From Sialis fuliginosa (taxonomy: Eukaryota > Arthropoda > Insecta > Megaloptera > Sialidae), in assembly GCA_961205875.1 (NCBI GenBank), contig OY540812.1, forward strand, positions 30,203,098 through 30,267,097: 64,000 nucleotides of DNA, read 5' to 3'. Below are positions 1 through 12,100 of the stretch, one piece after another. Positions within the stretch are counted from its first letter, which is position 1. Every line of letters starts with the position of its first letter. Both the position numbers and the translations under genes were made by a program. The notes beneath the pieces were generated by a model, which made no database searches, was not told where the DNA came from, and was given only the letters and a program-made list of their open reading frames with translations.

Positions 1-45
1 ACGCGAACGCCATAACTTTTAGAAACATGATTGATATATACTTAC

Positions 46-817
46 GGAACAAGAGAAGTTGACGGATATATTAAAGCACCCGTAACAAGCGTGTCAATAC
101 GGCTTAAAGGAACTTTTCGATAGTCAAGTATACGGAGAGCTATAAAATCATATTTGACTGTAATAATACTGTTTTCTGTTAGAATAATCAATCGTTCTTT
201 CTCGCTATCCCATAGACTTATCCTAAAAAAATGATATTTTAATTAAATAATAATACATTGACTATTTATTTTGTATTTACTCTGTTAAAAGCCAAGCCCC
301 GACCACAGAACCATCCTTTTCTTTTAACAGGTCCCTAGTACTTTCTTTAACAGCGTTATCAACAAGCCCATCCCGGAATGTGAAGAAATCTCGTGGATTC
401 TCTTTATTGTACGGTTTAGTTACCATCACATCGGAACGTGTTTTTTCAACATTTTCAGGTTTAGGTTCACTATCTATGCTGCTCTTTGTACCCCAAACTG
501 TCTCACTAACTAAAGTAAAGTATATAAATCAACAATTGGTTTAAATTCGTATTAATTAACGTACTTTTTTTCGGTAGTGCTGTAATTGGAGATATTACGT
601 CGACCCCACTCCAAACTCCTGATTTCAAATAACTACTTTCAGATGTTGATTTCTCGTTACTGTTACCTTCGTGTGTTAAATGTAATTTGGCTAGTATATC
701 ATCGTTGCTGTCATGTGAAATAGATGTTTGAGATTTGTATGCATCTTGACTTATTCTTAAAGTAACACCTTTAAAGTCTACACTGGAATCTTCATCTAAA
801 TATTTCTCAGATTCCAT
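46..817 (-). CDS. TPRG1-like protein (hSac2 domain), 5' part, partial at left edge
   Basis: Three coding exons were spliced by hand on the minus strand: 565-817 (ATG at 815-817), 281-509 and 46-222. Donors and acceptors are GT-AG and phases fit (1, then 2). A donor GTAAGT at 40-45 follows exon 3, so the gene continues beyond base 1. Exon 1 (about 84 aa) is a low-complexity acidic/Ser-rich N-terminus. Exons 2-3 (residues about 85-219) carry the recognisable core: 'DFFTFRDGLVDNAV', then 'GAWLLTEISLWDSEKERL', then 'VKYDFIALR' and 'RVPLSRID'-like segments. This is the pattern of the hSac2 domain of TPRG1/TPRG1L (tumor protein p63-regulated gene 1-like). Vertebrate TPRG1L is about 270 aa, so roughly the last 50 residues are outside the window. 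Vertebrate TPRG1L (Mover) is a presynaptic vesicle protein; the insect role is not known to me. The family call is from recalled sequence pattern. Confidence 0.82.
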
Positions 818-1664
818 ATTTAATGCACAAAGAAATTAATTATCGACAGATTAAATATAAATTTGATAAAAGTATTTCCAAAAAGCACAGATACGGATGC
901 GACAGTATAGTGCGTATAGTGTATTTGTGATATTTGTTATCTATAATTGTCAAATGAGTTCAACGTTTTCACGAGAGATGGCGCCAATCAAGTAGCTTTT
1001 CGAGCTTTTCAGTTCCTTTATTATTCTGTGGTCGCAACAAAGACGTGATTGTTGAGTCAAAAGGAGCGGGATTATCAAACAAATTGATACACAATCAAAC
1101 CGCAGTCGAATCGGCGGAATTCCATTTCTGTGATATTTGTTGTTTATAAAAAGTTCAATAATATATCTAAAATTCACCTTAAAAATAATAGAAGAAAGCA
1201 AAGGAAGATAGATAATTGTCTTGCATAGGAAATTTGTGAAGAGACAGAAACTCAACAAGTTGTTAAGTTCTCTCTTTTGTAAGCCAATCGTTGGTTGATA
1301 AATAATTAATTGAAGGACTACTTTATAAAAATATTTTATTATATGTATCAAACATAAATTTTATACATACGGTTAACAAAACTTTATTATATAGGAAAAA
1401 TATAACTTAATGTTATTAAATAAAGAAATAACAATAATAAAATACAAAAATACAAGTCTTTTTAGTCTTTTCTACATTTTATATCTTTGGTTCATTAATT
1501 TTGCTATTTACATGCTGTCCTTACATTTAATAAATAAAATTTATCATTTTAACAAAAGTGTTGCCATTTCATAATCTACAAAAAAAAATATATATACATA
1601 TATATTTTTGAATATCCTTCATTTATATAATTAATAATTTATACTACGTATAGGCCAGGCGTTA

Positions 1665-2130
1665 AGTATTTTGGAGTGAAGAAATTCTGACTGGATATTT
1701 TTTTAGGTGTTGAGGAAAGAACAAAAACCAGTTTTTGCCATTTTCTCGGGTTTCTTTCAACTTGATGACAAAAAAAGTTATATACAAAAGTAAACCTAAT
1801 TAGATTCTCTACAAGAAAGTCTGTATATATTTTTCGTCAAATTCGTACTACACCTAGTAATGATCGTCTGAATTTATTATTAATATTGATTTTTCACTAA
1901 AATACTCTTTCAATTTTAATAAATTCAGACGGATATTATTCGGGGTAGTACAAATCTGATGAAAAATATGTATAATACCTTTTATGTAGAGAATTTAATT
2001 AGGTTTACTTTTGTACATAACTATTTTTGTTGTAAAGTTGAAAGAAAGCCAAGAAATTGACAAAAACTGAATTTTGTCCCTATCTCCAGGATTACTTAGT
2101 GACACTTCTGATTTTTGTAAAGTTCTCCAA
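1665..2130. repeat. Hairpin (inverted-repeat) element, about 0.47 kb
   Basis: The left arm (about 1665-1880) reappears in reverse complement at about 1912-2130. Shared blocks include GTTTACTTTTGT next to GTAGAGAAT, the 'TCAACTT' polypurine/pyrimidine tract and 'TTCGTACTAC' versus 'GTAGTACAAA'. The arms are roughly 80% identical by eye with a short AT loop. A relative with the same arm motifs lies at 33620-34880, so this is a dispersed family and not a local palindrome. No coding capacity; a non-autonomous element. Confidence 0.75.
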
Positions 2131-2639
2131 CTTGGCTCCTGGCTCATTTTTAAATAGTTACATAAAACTATAAAGACTATAAAACTAACGGACAGTACCC
2201 AAAATAAAAAACACTACACATAGAAAATTAAATAACTACAGCTGTTTACATCAACGCTACCAATAATAGTTTATAACATACCCGTAAAAACGTTAGTAAA
2301 TAATTACAAAATAACACAGTGTATTCGAATGCATTAAATTACTCGAAACGATTTTTAGGAGGTTACAAAGAATAGCTTTATTTTCAAAATTTTTTTTAAA
2401 GGGTGAGAAAATTCCAATAGAAAATCTTCAACTTAAAAGACGGAATATAAAAATCCTACTTTGTGTGCGATAGAGGTAATCTTTTTTGAGTGAAATATTT
2501 AAAAATATACCTTTGCCTTCTAAGTTAGTTACCTGCAAATGAATTGTAAATAGTTGTACTTTAAAAATAAAAATGATTTTTGGAAATCGTCAAAGTGCAT
2601 AATTCATTTAACATTTTAAAATATTAATGCCTGAAATTG

Positions 2640-2985
2640 TATGAGGTATTTCCAGTTTAATTGACAACTTAAAAAGGATGCAGCTCTGAAGAGAGTATTT
2701 TTCTGCCATAATATTAGTCAAATGGCAACACTGTAATTTAGGTTAACTTCCTCTGGCCATTGAAATGAACTTGTCATGAGGTAGTCTCATTCATTAATTT
2801 TTATTGTGATAAAAAGATAAACGTGTATTTATTTATATTATCTTATACTGGCTTGTGACATGTTCATTTCAATGGCTAGAGACAGTTAACCTTGAGTAGT
2901 GTTTCCATTTGATTTATATTATGACATAACATTTACATCTTCAGGTTTGTTTCTTTTTTGAAACATCCTATATTGTCAAATCAAA
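2640..2985. repeat. Hairpin element near the VPS13D polyA region
   Basis: The block CCATTGAAATGAACTTGTCA (about 2758-2777) is mirrored by TGACATGTTCATTTCAATGG (about 2857-2876). Pairing extends outward through the CAAATGGCAACACT / AGTGTTTCCATTTG blocks to CTGAAGA / TCTTCAG. Arms are about 120-140 nt around a roughly 80-nt loop. It has the form of a MITE. It overlaps the expected 3' UTR of VPS13D. Confidence 0.75.
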
Positions 2986-3072
2986 TTCGCAAACGCTAAA
3001 AATATTACGATTTGATATATCGTGCGAGCAATTTCTTCTGCAACAAATACACTCTCATAAACTACGATAATC

Positions 3073-6000
3073 CTAATCTTCAGTGTTGACGTCAGGAATC
3101 AGAGTATGAAGTCTCTCTTCGTACATGCTTTTAGCGTAGTTGATTTGCTGCGACACCCAGTTAGCAAGCGTTTTAGAGTCGCAGCGTATCTGAGGTCGTC
3201 TGACTGGATCTGTGCTAGACAGGCCGGCTGTGCTTCCTCCGCTAGCACACACCGACAGCTCTATATAATGCAGAGACACTCCCGGCTCATGCATCGTGAT
3301 CGGCGTGCAATAAATTAAATCGCTGGAAAGGAATAAAAAATTAGTTTTTCAAGTCCTAGCAATTTTTGCATAATAACTTATAACCCAATCATATTAGATT
3401 TTTTCACAAGAAAAACTGTCGAGTTAAAACTTTTGATGCAGTTGAGTGTCCCCCGCAGAGTACCGGAAAGTGTCACCTTTTTTATCGAGAAATGTAAAAT
3501 GCGTGTGCAAATCAACAAAAACACAAAATCCAAGATGGCGGACACTTCCGGAAATTAATTAATGGGCAAGAATGTGATTTCTTCATCTACTCCACGGGGG
3601 ACACTCAACTGTGTCAAAAGTTTTAACTCGACAGTTTTCTTGCATCTTACATTAAATTTGATCTAAAATAATTCAGCTATTACCTCAAATGCACTTCGAT
3701 GACAGTAGCCAGAGCGTTACCACTACTTGCGTTTGTAACAACTCTCACGAATTCGCTGGTTACAATCACTCGCAGATCTTCGGGCGGGCTCCGCAGACTC
3801 TTATATGCAACAAGTATCTCTGAATAGTTCCGGCTGTTGAGCGTGTACAGGTGCTGCTGTCCTAGGGCTTTACCTTTTGAATAGTTTGGTAGCAGACCTC
3901 CTGGACCTATGACGCAGCGAGGTGGCCGAAACCTTGGAGGTGACACTCGGCTTGAGCTAAAATTCATATTGTCATATCATTGATAGAAATAGTCGCAGAA
4001 TGATAATTTAAATTACATTTTTAGGCTTGAAATCTCTACTTTTCAATATTATTTTTCGATTTATATTCAATTGATTCTTTTATAATAGCCAATTTTTTAA
4101 ATTACAATATTCAAACAGCTATAACTTTGGTAAAAATGATTGTAATGGAATTTTTCAAAAGTGCAATTATATGTATGCTGTAATAACATAAAACATGTCC
4201 CTCGATGGGGTTCCCAGGATTACTGGCAGTCGGTTGATTCATAACAGAAATTTCAAAGAGAGTCTTAGAAGATAAATATAATGTACGAAGCCCTTCGCTA
4301 CATAGGATTTTTTGAAAAAATAAATAAATTTTTCACGAAATGGCAAATGATTGAACATTACATTCATTTTTCAACCACAATTTCCGACCCTTCTGACTTG
4401 ATAAAAATAATAATAATTGAATTTAAAAAAAAATCATACATTAACTTCTAAGAATTCTGACTTGATAAAAATAATAATAATTGAATTTAAAAAAAAATCA
4501 TACATTAACTTCTAAGAATTTTAGGGGGAAAAAAATCAAAAAAGCATTTTGGAGCTAATGATTCAAGCCTCCAGATGGCATGTTTCAAATTCATCTGCAC
4601 ATTTTATTGGCCTGTAACTTTCTAAGATGTAAATGAAAATGAAAAATAAGATTTTAAACTTTAAATTTCATTTTTTAAATTATTATTACAGTCATTTTTA
4701 CAAATGTTAAAGCATTTGAATAGTGCAAAATTTTGTCCATTAAGAAATAAGCTATATAAACACACCTTCTACTAGAATCTCTAACAGCCCTAGCCGTCTC
4801 TGATGCCAGATCCAAAACGCCCACTACAGGCTTTGTGACAGCACCAACAAGACCTTTTCCGATACCAGAGAACACTCCAGGAATCCCTTCATTTGTTGCG
4901 CCGTCGTAGATCTGTTTGAAGATACCTGTCGCGCCCCCGAGTATGCCAAACCCTAGTCCTTTGATTCCTGCAACCAAATGGTCGCTGCTGCTTCCGGAAT
5001 GCGTCTGTCTGATGCGGATTCTTGTTTCTTCATGTTCATCGTCCATGGTCACTTTACCTAGACCGTCCGAAAGCGATTCTGGAATATGAAATATCTAATG
5101 ATGTGATTTGTAGAAAAGTGACAAGGTCAGATTTTCGAAAGTAAATAGGGGGCACATAATTTACATTTACAGAATTACTTTGACTGTCATTATTATGGAT
5201 ACAAAGAGTGACTGCAAAAAAGGCTGTTTTTAGCCTATTTTTTTGGACCTCGCTAGCAACCTGGGGAAGAAATATAAAAATATGTTACAGGTACCAAATT
5301 ATTCGTCATTGAAAACCAAAGTAAAAATTAAAAAAAATTACCCCTATTCAAGGGTTGAAAAAATTCCAAAAAATTAAAAAATCAAAAATACCAATAATTA
5401 TAAAATCATTTTTTCTATAAAATAAACCTTACAAAAGTGTAATCACGTATTTTCTTGATCAATGAGGGTTTATGTGGGTTAAAACACCACCCCAAAGCTC
5501 TCCCATGGGGTGAAATCATCCTCAAAATATTAAGAAAAATGTAACTATTTTTCTAAAATTCTGAAAAAATATTTTAAGTGATGAGTACTGACTGAAATAG
5601 AAAAAAGGAAGAAAAAGAGGGAATATCGTAAAGAAGAAATAATTATTTAATCTACACTCATCCAAACAATTAAAGGAACAAGAATTTAAACATTTTTTTT
5701 GGGTGTTTTTTGAAGTGCTGTATCTTTGTGAAAAATGGTCGTATCGAAATAAAACAAAAAGCATTTTAAAGCTTCAAGTTTCTAGTTTTGAGATTTTTTA
5801 GCATAATTTTTTTTGAGTTACGGTTATCGCGCAATCAAAAGAAATAGTGGGACACAAAAATTTTCCAATTTTTTAATTTTTTTTTAAGGGTCCTCGGGCT
5901 TGGGAAATTTTTTTTCAGTTAAATCAATGCATTGGTCAGTTAACTTGTTTATTCAGCTTTAATTTGCTTTTTTTTTGGTCTCTCTCAATTTTTTTTCGCC

Positions 6001-9000
6001 GAGATATCTGCCTTTAAATGAAAAATGATTCTTTTGTCTTCGATCATCAATATATCAGCAACTAATGATTAAACAGTAAATTTAAGGGCAGTTTTAAAAA
6101 CTTGAATAAATTTCCTACAAGACCCTTTCATGACTTTATTAGAAAAAAAATTTTTTTTACCCTCACCGTTAGTGTGAAAAAGTACGAAAAAATGACCTTT
6201 TATGTTCTTTTAGTAAATCTATCGCTACTTTTCAAATATTGATGGGAAGATTAATGTTGCCAGGTGATTTTACAGCTTAATGTACCTCCAACAGCCCTGT
6301 AAATTTTTAAATTGATCCATCGAACCGTTTTTCCGAACCGACTGATCAAATTTTGCTTGCGTATTAATTCGATTCCAGCATGCGAGACAAAATTATTTTA
6401 CAATTTCGTACGGTTCCCGCTGCGAAAGAATTAATTAATGCAATTAATTCAAGATGAGTAAAATTATGGTACGCAAAAGCCGAATCGAGTCAAAAATGAG
6501 TCAGTATTGTTTCTTGAAATGTTTTAAAAATTTTGAAAAAAAATTCAAAATTTAAAAAAAAATTATTTTTTTAATTTTTTGGAATTTTTTTTCTCCATTT
6601 CAAATTTAACAAGTAACTAATGCAAAACTGTAAATAAAATCAAAAATCGAAAATCGTTTTCTACATTTTGATGATGATTACACAATGTTATGTTCCAGTC
6701 TGTTACACAATACACATGTTCCTTTAATTGTTTTGTAAAACTTTGATCAATCGGTCCGGAAAAACGGTTCGATGGATCAATTTAATAATTTACAGGGCTA
6801 TTGGAGGTACATTAAGCTGTAAAATCACCTGGCAACATTAATCTTCCCATCAATATTTGTAAAGTAGCGATAGATTTACTAAAAGAACATAAAAGGTCAT
6901 TTTTTTGTACTTTTTCACACTAATGGTGAGGGTAAAAAAATTTTTTTTTCTAATAAAGTCATGAAAGGGTCTTGTAGGAAATTTATTCAAGTTTTTAAAA
7001 CTGCCCTTAAATTTACTGTTTAATCATTAGTTGCTGATATATTGATGATCGAAGACAAAAGAATCATTTTTCATTTAAAGGCAGATATCTCGGCGAAAAA
7101 AAATTGAGAGAGACCAAAAAAAAAGCAAATTAAAGCTGAATAAACAAGTTAACTGACCAATGCATTGGTTTAACTGAAAAAAAATTTCCCAAGCCCGAGG
7201 ACCCTTAAAAAAAATTTAAAAAATTGAAAAATTTTTGTGTCCCACTATTTCTTTTGATTGCGCGATAACCGTAACTCAAAAAAAATTATGCTAAAAAATC
7301 TCAAAACTAGAAACTTGAAGCTTTAAAATGCTTTTTGTTTTATTTCGATACGACCATTTTTCACAAAGATACAGCACTTCAAAAAACACCCAAAAAAAAT
7401 GTTTAAATTCTTGTTCCTTTAATTGTTTGGATGAGTATATATATCAGTATTTTATGAATACAAAACTAACCAGTAACTTTTGCAGCCGAATTCGAAATAC
7501 CATGCGTCACATTCTTAACTAATGCTCCGACCGACCCTTCATATATCAGACCGCTGACTCCTTCGGTGACGTCGTTCACGAAACCTAAAGGATTACCGAG
7601 AAAGTCTACAGAACCTAAAATAATTGCAGCTTGCCATTTGATTTCCTATAAAACAAAAATGTTTTAACGGAGTATTAAATATATTTAATATATTCCAATA
7701 ACTTACATCTTTAAAATGCTTTAATATAGAATTGATTAAGAACTGACTGCTTTCAAATGGATGTTGTTTTACAAATGGTTCCAGATCTACAGCGGCGTCT
7801 TCAAAGTTTATAAGCGTCAGTCTTAATTTCTTCTTGATTATTTGTAACTGCGGTGGTAATTTATTAGCCGTCATCATACTTAAACGTATCTGCAACATAA
7901 TAATACATTATTAAACATAATTAAAAATATTCTTGGATCATATCAACATACCTGATGCGGTGCCAGTTTAATAATTCCAAAGTAATATCGTTTTGCGTGA
8001 GTCGCAGTCACTTCAGTCAATATCCTCTGTATTTCATAATCGTTTTCATCAGTCTCCAATGTTTCCTGTTCTGTTTTATTGTAACTGGCAAACGCAAATA
8101 ATTTAAGTATCAATCGTTCTTCAAGATTCACAGCTAGTGGTTTTAAACTAACAATCAGATGCTGAAAATAAAAAAATTAATTTAATATCTATACGAAAGT
8201 TTGTCAGAGGTAATCTCAAAAACTACTGGGCAGATTTTGGAAAAACCTGCACCGATGTGTTTCGATCGAGTACGTATGATCAAGCTATCATTCAAAACAG
8301 CTGAGCAATGAATAAATCAATTAATATTTTTAAATAAACCACGGGGAAAAGTTAGTTTGTAATAAACAGGTGAAGAATCGTTATTATAATGTTACCTTGT
8401 ATATCACAGCGTTTTCGTTTGGACTAGACAGAATTTCTGCGGTTATTCTCAACGCAGGCAGCATGTATTTGTCTTCTTCGCCTCTAGTTGGTTTCGTTAC
8501 GTGAACTAATACTGGGTTTGACGTTTCGAATAACTATAACAACAAATATTTAATATAGTAAAAGCATTCGCTTAAAAATTAGAGGGTATTTTTACCTGGT
8601 TATCAATTTGAATATCTTCAACACTGATATTAAAATTCTTCGAAGGATCCGTAATAATTAAATTTAAAATAATCCCTTTTAAATGAGCGAACAACAATTC
8701 TTCAGCTGGCCTCCTCGACACGATGCTTACTCCGATTCCATTCGACAGCTGCATAGTTAAATCAAGCTCTTTAGTTTCCTTGTGCGACTTGTATTGCTCA
8801 AGCAGCAGATTGGGTCGTTGAGTGACAGATATGTTCGCCCAGTCTCTCTCTTCGGAAACTGCATACATTCTCTGAAAATATATTGGTTAATTCGGAGGTG
8901 TCAGGAAAAATTTACATTCGTTACCTTTTCTTTTATATCATATACTTTCAAAACTCTTGTCGGTCCATCTGTGGTAATTTCCAGTTTTAAGAAACCAGAG

Positions 9001-9106
9001 CCTGGACGTAATCTTTGCCGTCCGACGGCTTGTTCTAACGGTATTCCTGTTTCGGTAAATCGGTGACTTGCGGATGGATTAATCATTCCAAGAACTGCCG
9101 TACTCC
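3073..9106 (-). CDS. Vps13D: VPS13D exons 41-49: ATG2-C-like region and PH-like C-terminus
   Basis: Exons 8925-9106, 8596-8871, 8396-8533, 7952-8161, 7707-7889, 7471-7645, 4766-5078, 3684-3956 and 3073-3322 encode residues about 3570-4235. Exons 46-47 carry the glycine-rich amphipathic helices of the ATG2-C/VPS13 C-terminal region, such as '[20 protein letters not shown]' and '[19 protein letters not shown]', ending in '[15 protein letters not shown]'. This region binds lipid droplets or mitochondria in the family. Exon 48 begins with an '[12 protein letters not shown]' motif typical of VPS13 tails. The last exon ends '[15 protein letters not shown]..', a VPS13D-type PH-like C-terminal helix. 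The intron between exons 46 and 47 (5079-7470) contains a 1.8 kb foldback. Confidence 0.93.
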
Positions 9107-12100
9107 CTGAATAATAACAGAATGGTTTTTGTATTGGGGAGTTTTTTTAACGCGAGTTATTTTTTAAATTGTTTTATTTTAACCCCTTGACCACACCGCT
9201 TTTTAAACATTTCGGCAAACCCATGACGCACCCGTGTGCGTCACGTGTGGTCAAGAGGTTAATCAATTATGTACTACTTTCTATCTATCGGTAGATAGAT
9301 AATGAAAAACCTTTAAGATAATTTTAGAAGGACTTGAAACAATTAAAATAAAATAGATAAAACATATTTTTGGTGATATAATACTTTGGAACTTTAAATC
9401 TCACAAACTTCAGAATGGTCTTAAAACGTCCATTATATAGTCTAGTTTAAGGTACTAAAATTACAAATAATTTCAATGAATCATTTAATAATTCTAGCCC
9501 GTTAAGTAAAATATATTAAAAACATCGATATCTAAAGATCAAGTAGGATATAGATTTCTACATATCAAAAAATAAAAAATCAGGTATTGACAATCATAGA
9601 ATAAATAGAGGTATGGTTTCCTTGCAGATTAAAACAGAATTTAATAAATTATAACTATTATAATTGCTATCACAATTATAATTATTCATTATATCGATGT
9701 TTTTGATGTACATTATTTAAAGGCCTCTAATTACTAAATGATGATTTAAAATAATTTGAAATTTAAATACATAAAACTGCAGCACATAACAAATATTTAA
9801 AACCATTCCAAAGTCTGTGTAATTTATAATTTCAGAGTAGGAGACTTTATTTAACCACTTGATAGATGATAGATACTTGTTAAACAATAAACACAACACA
9901 CAAATAAATTGTAATTAATAAAAGCAAGTAAACGAATATACTGTAAAAAATACATACACTCAGACCAATAGTTCACGTTTTCAACTGCAAATTAAATTAA
10001 ACAGTTAAATAAACGATAATAAAATAATATCCATTCTCAAAATGTCTAAACGTAAGCACTGGTATCGATTTCAAAATAATCAGAGCATTTATTCCAAAAC
10101 AAATTGTAAGTAAATAAGAAAAAAATACCTTGCCGAAGTCCAAAGAACCCGTCTTTAGCTTGCACGCACATATTACTGTGCGCACAGCAAAGTCTGCCGT
10201 CATCCGTGAACCTCCACGTCTGCGTAGACCTTCTCCTAGGGTCTGCGCGGCGCAGCATCAGGCTCGTGTAGCTCCTTGGCTGTGGCGCTGGACCCTCTAT
10301 ATCTAGCACCAGTATCTTATCCGAGTAGGGCTGCTGTGGTGGCCGAGGGGGGCTAGACCCCTCATGCTGGAGCTGGCCAGAACTGCTCATACGCCACAGC
10401 TGTGACCTGTGTCCAGGCTGCTTCTGGGCAAGGATTATTCTTCCACCGGCGCCCACGTCCAGTACCAGATGCTGGGATTCAATGTCGAACGGGTCTCTTG
10501 TAGGGGAGCTGATAAAAATATACAGTCAAGTAGCGATACCTCCTTTATATCATGTATCAACTTACCCTTTAAAAGTTCCGTAAAATGAGATGTATATGAA
10601 GTTTTCGTATGTTAGTTGTTTCCCTTCCCCTAGTTTATTCATGTCATATGTTGCGGTGATACCTCCTGGAGCGATAACTGTAATGTTTGGTGGTTCAGTC
10701 GGCTCGTCTAATGCATAAGGGACTGAAGAATGCGCCCTTGCAGTGCATATCTTTGTATCTTTACAACACGCCTAAAAAATTTTTACACAAATCATAATGT
10801 CAGTAAAAACAGTTCACGTTTTATCAAAACACAAATTGTACATTATAATTATTTGCGTTTTGTGTTTTCTTAAAAAATTGTCCTTATATTTTGTTGTGTT
10901 TTATAATGTTTGTGTTTTGTCATACAAACTGTCCATATTTTATGTTTTGTCATAAAAACTGTCCATATTTGCTGTTTTGTCATAAAATATTTATGTTCTG
11001 TCATAAAAACTATTCATTTTTTATGTTTTATTATAAAAACTGTCCATATTTTATGTTTTATTGTAAAAATTATCTATATTTTGTGTTTTGCCATAAAGGG
11101 TTTATATTCTGTCTTTAGTTTAGTTTCAAATTTGTGTTTTGTCATAACAAGATTATTTAAAAACAGTTTATTGCAGCTGAGATTGAATATCCATTTTTAT
11201 ACTAAATTAACCCCCTTTCACCCTAACAGATTATCCTAACCAAGGACAGTTAATGTGTGTTTACGTATTCTCTTTAAAAGTTTGTGTTTTTTCATAAAAA
11301 CTGACCAGATTTTGTGTTTTGTCATAAAAAGTGTAAATTTTTTGTATGTTTCCATTAATGGTTTGTGTAACCAGATTTTATTTATAAAAACTTCATAAAA
11401 AGAAATGTCAGTTTGGGGGAAATCTGGAAAAAAATAGTAACTACCTACCTGTGAAAAAGTCAAAGGTACTTCTGAATAATTATCAATCCTAATTGGTGGA
11501 GGCATCGTGTCTGCATCTGTGAAAACAATAAAGAACGTAGCTCCTTGTAAAACAATATCCAATCGCAGAAAGTACATCCGCCCGTTTATATCCCGTATAT
11601 TGATATGTAGAGAATGATTTGAGTCTATTCTAAAACCACCAGACCAGCAACAGTCCGATATGTCGAGTATTCTTACACACAGTAGTTGATCTTTGTCTAA
11701 CCTCGGCCAGTGGAATGCTAAATGACAGTTTGGAACTGCTTGAAGGTACGTGGCTTGCGCACGAAGATCATTCTGTAAGATATAACGCTGGTTAAAATTT
11801 TACCCTTCCGTAAAAATTTGGATGTCAGTAGATAAAACATTAAAAAAATGTTTCCTGTTTGGTGACATAGTACTCTGGAACTATAAATTACACAAACTTC
11901 AGATTAATCTTAAAATGTGCTTTATATAATATACCTAGTATTCTGTATTAAAACTTCAAATCATTTCGATGAATTGGTTAGTAATTACAGCCCGTTAAGT
12001 AAAGTAAATAAAGTAATAGACTATTGAATATACCGGAAAATAAGGGGTAGAAAGGAACAATTGCGTTAAAAGGTTTTTATTGTTTTATATGTCTGTTTGG

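Larger units (their letters stand above)
818..3072. other. Spacer between the TPRG1-like gene start and the VPS13D 3' end
   Basis: About 2.25 kb of AT-rich DNA with no coding exon. It should hold the TPRG1-like promoter (next to 818) and the VPS13D 3' UTR (below 3073). Two AATAAA hexamers on the minus strand (2828-2833 and 2800-2805) lie about 240-270 nt below the VPS13D stop and are candidate polyadenylation signals, but they sit inside the loop of a hairpin element (2640-2985), so they are weak evidence. The open frame on the minus strand at 950-1351 is not recognisable as a protein. Confidence 0.6.

Noticed and set aside
950..1351. 133-aa minus-strand open frame upstream of the TPRG1-like gene
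   Set aside because: No recognisable domain, odd composition, and it lies in the presumed promoter region; not supported as a gene.
5522..7522. Matching open frames on opposite strands (5522-5764 minus, 7328-7522 plus)
   Set aside because: They are the same arm of a foldback element read twice; the peptide has no family resemblance and codon use is that of AT-rich filler.
10129..10508. Ricin-type trefoil as a toxin gene
   Set aside because: It is exon 40 of VPS13D, continuous in phase with its neighbours; the trefoil is a known domain of this family and implies no toxin.
10891..11239. Cys/His/Tyr-rich repetitive proteins on the plus strand
   Set aside because: They are translations of a 33-36-bp minisatellite inside a VPS13D intron.
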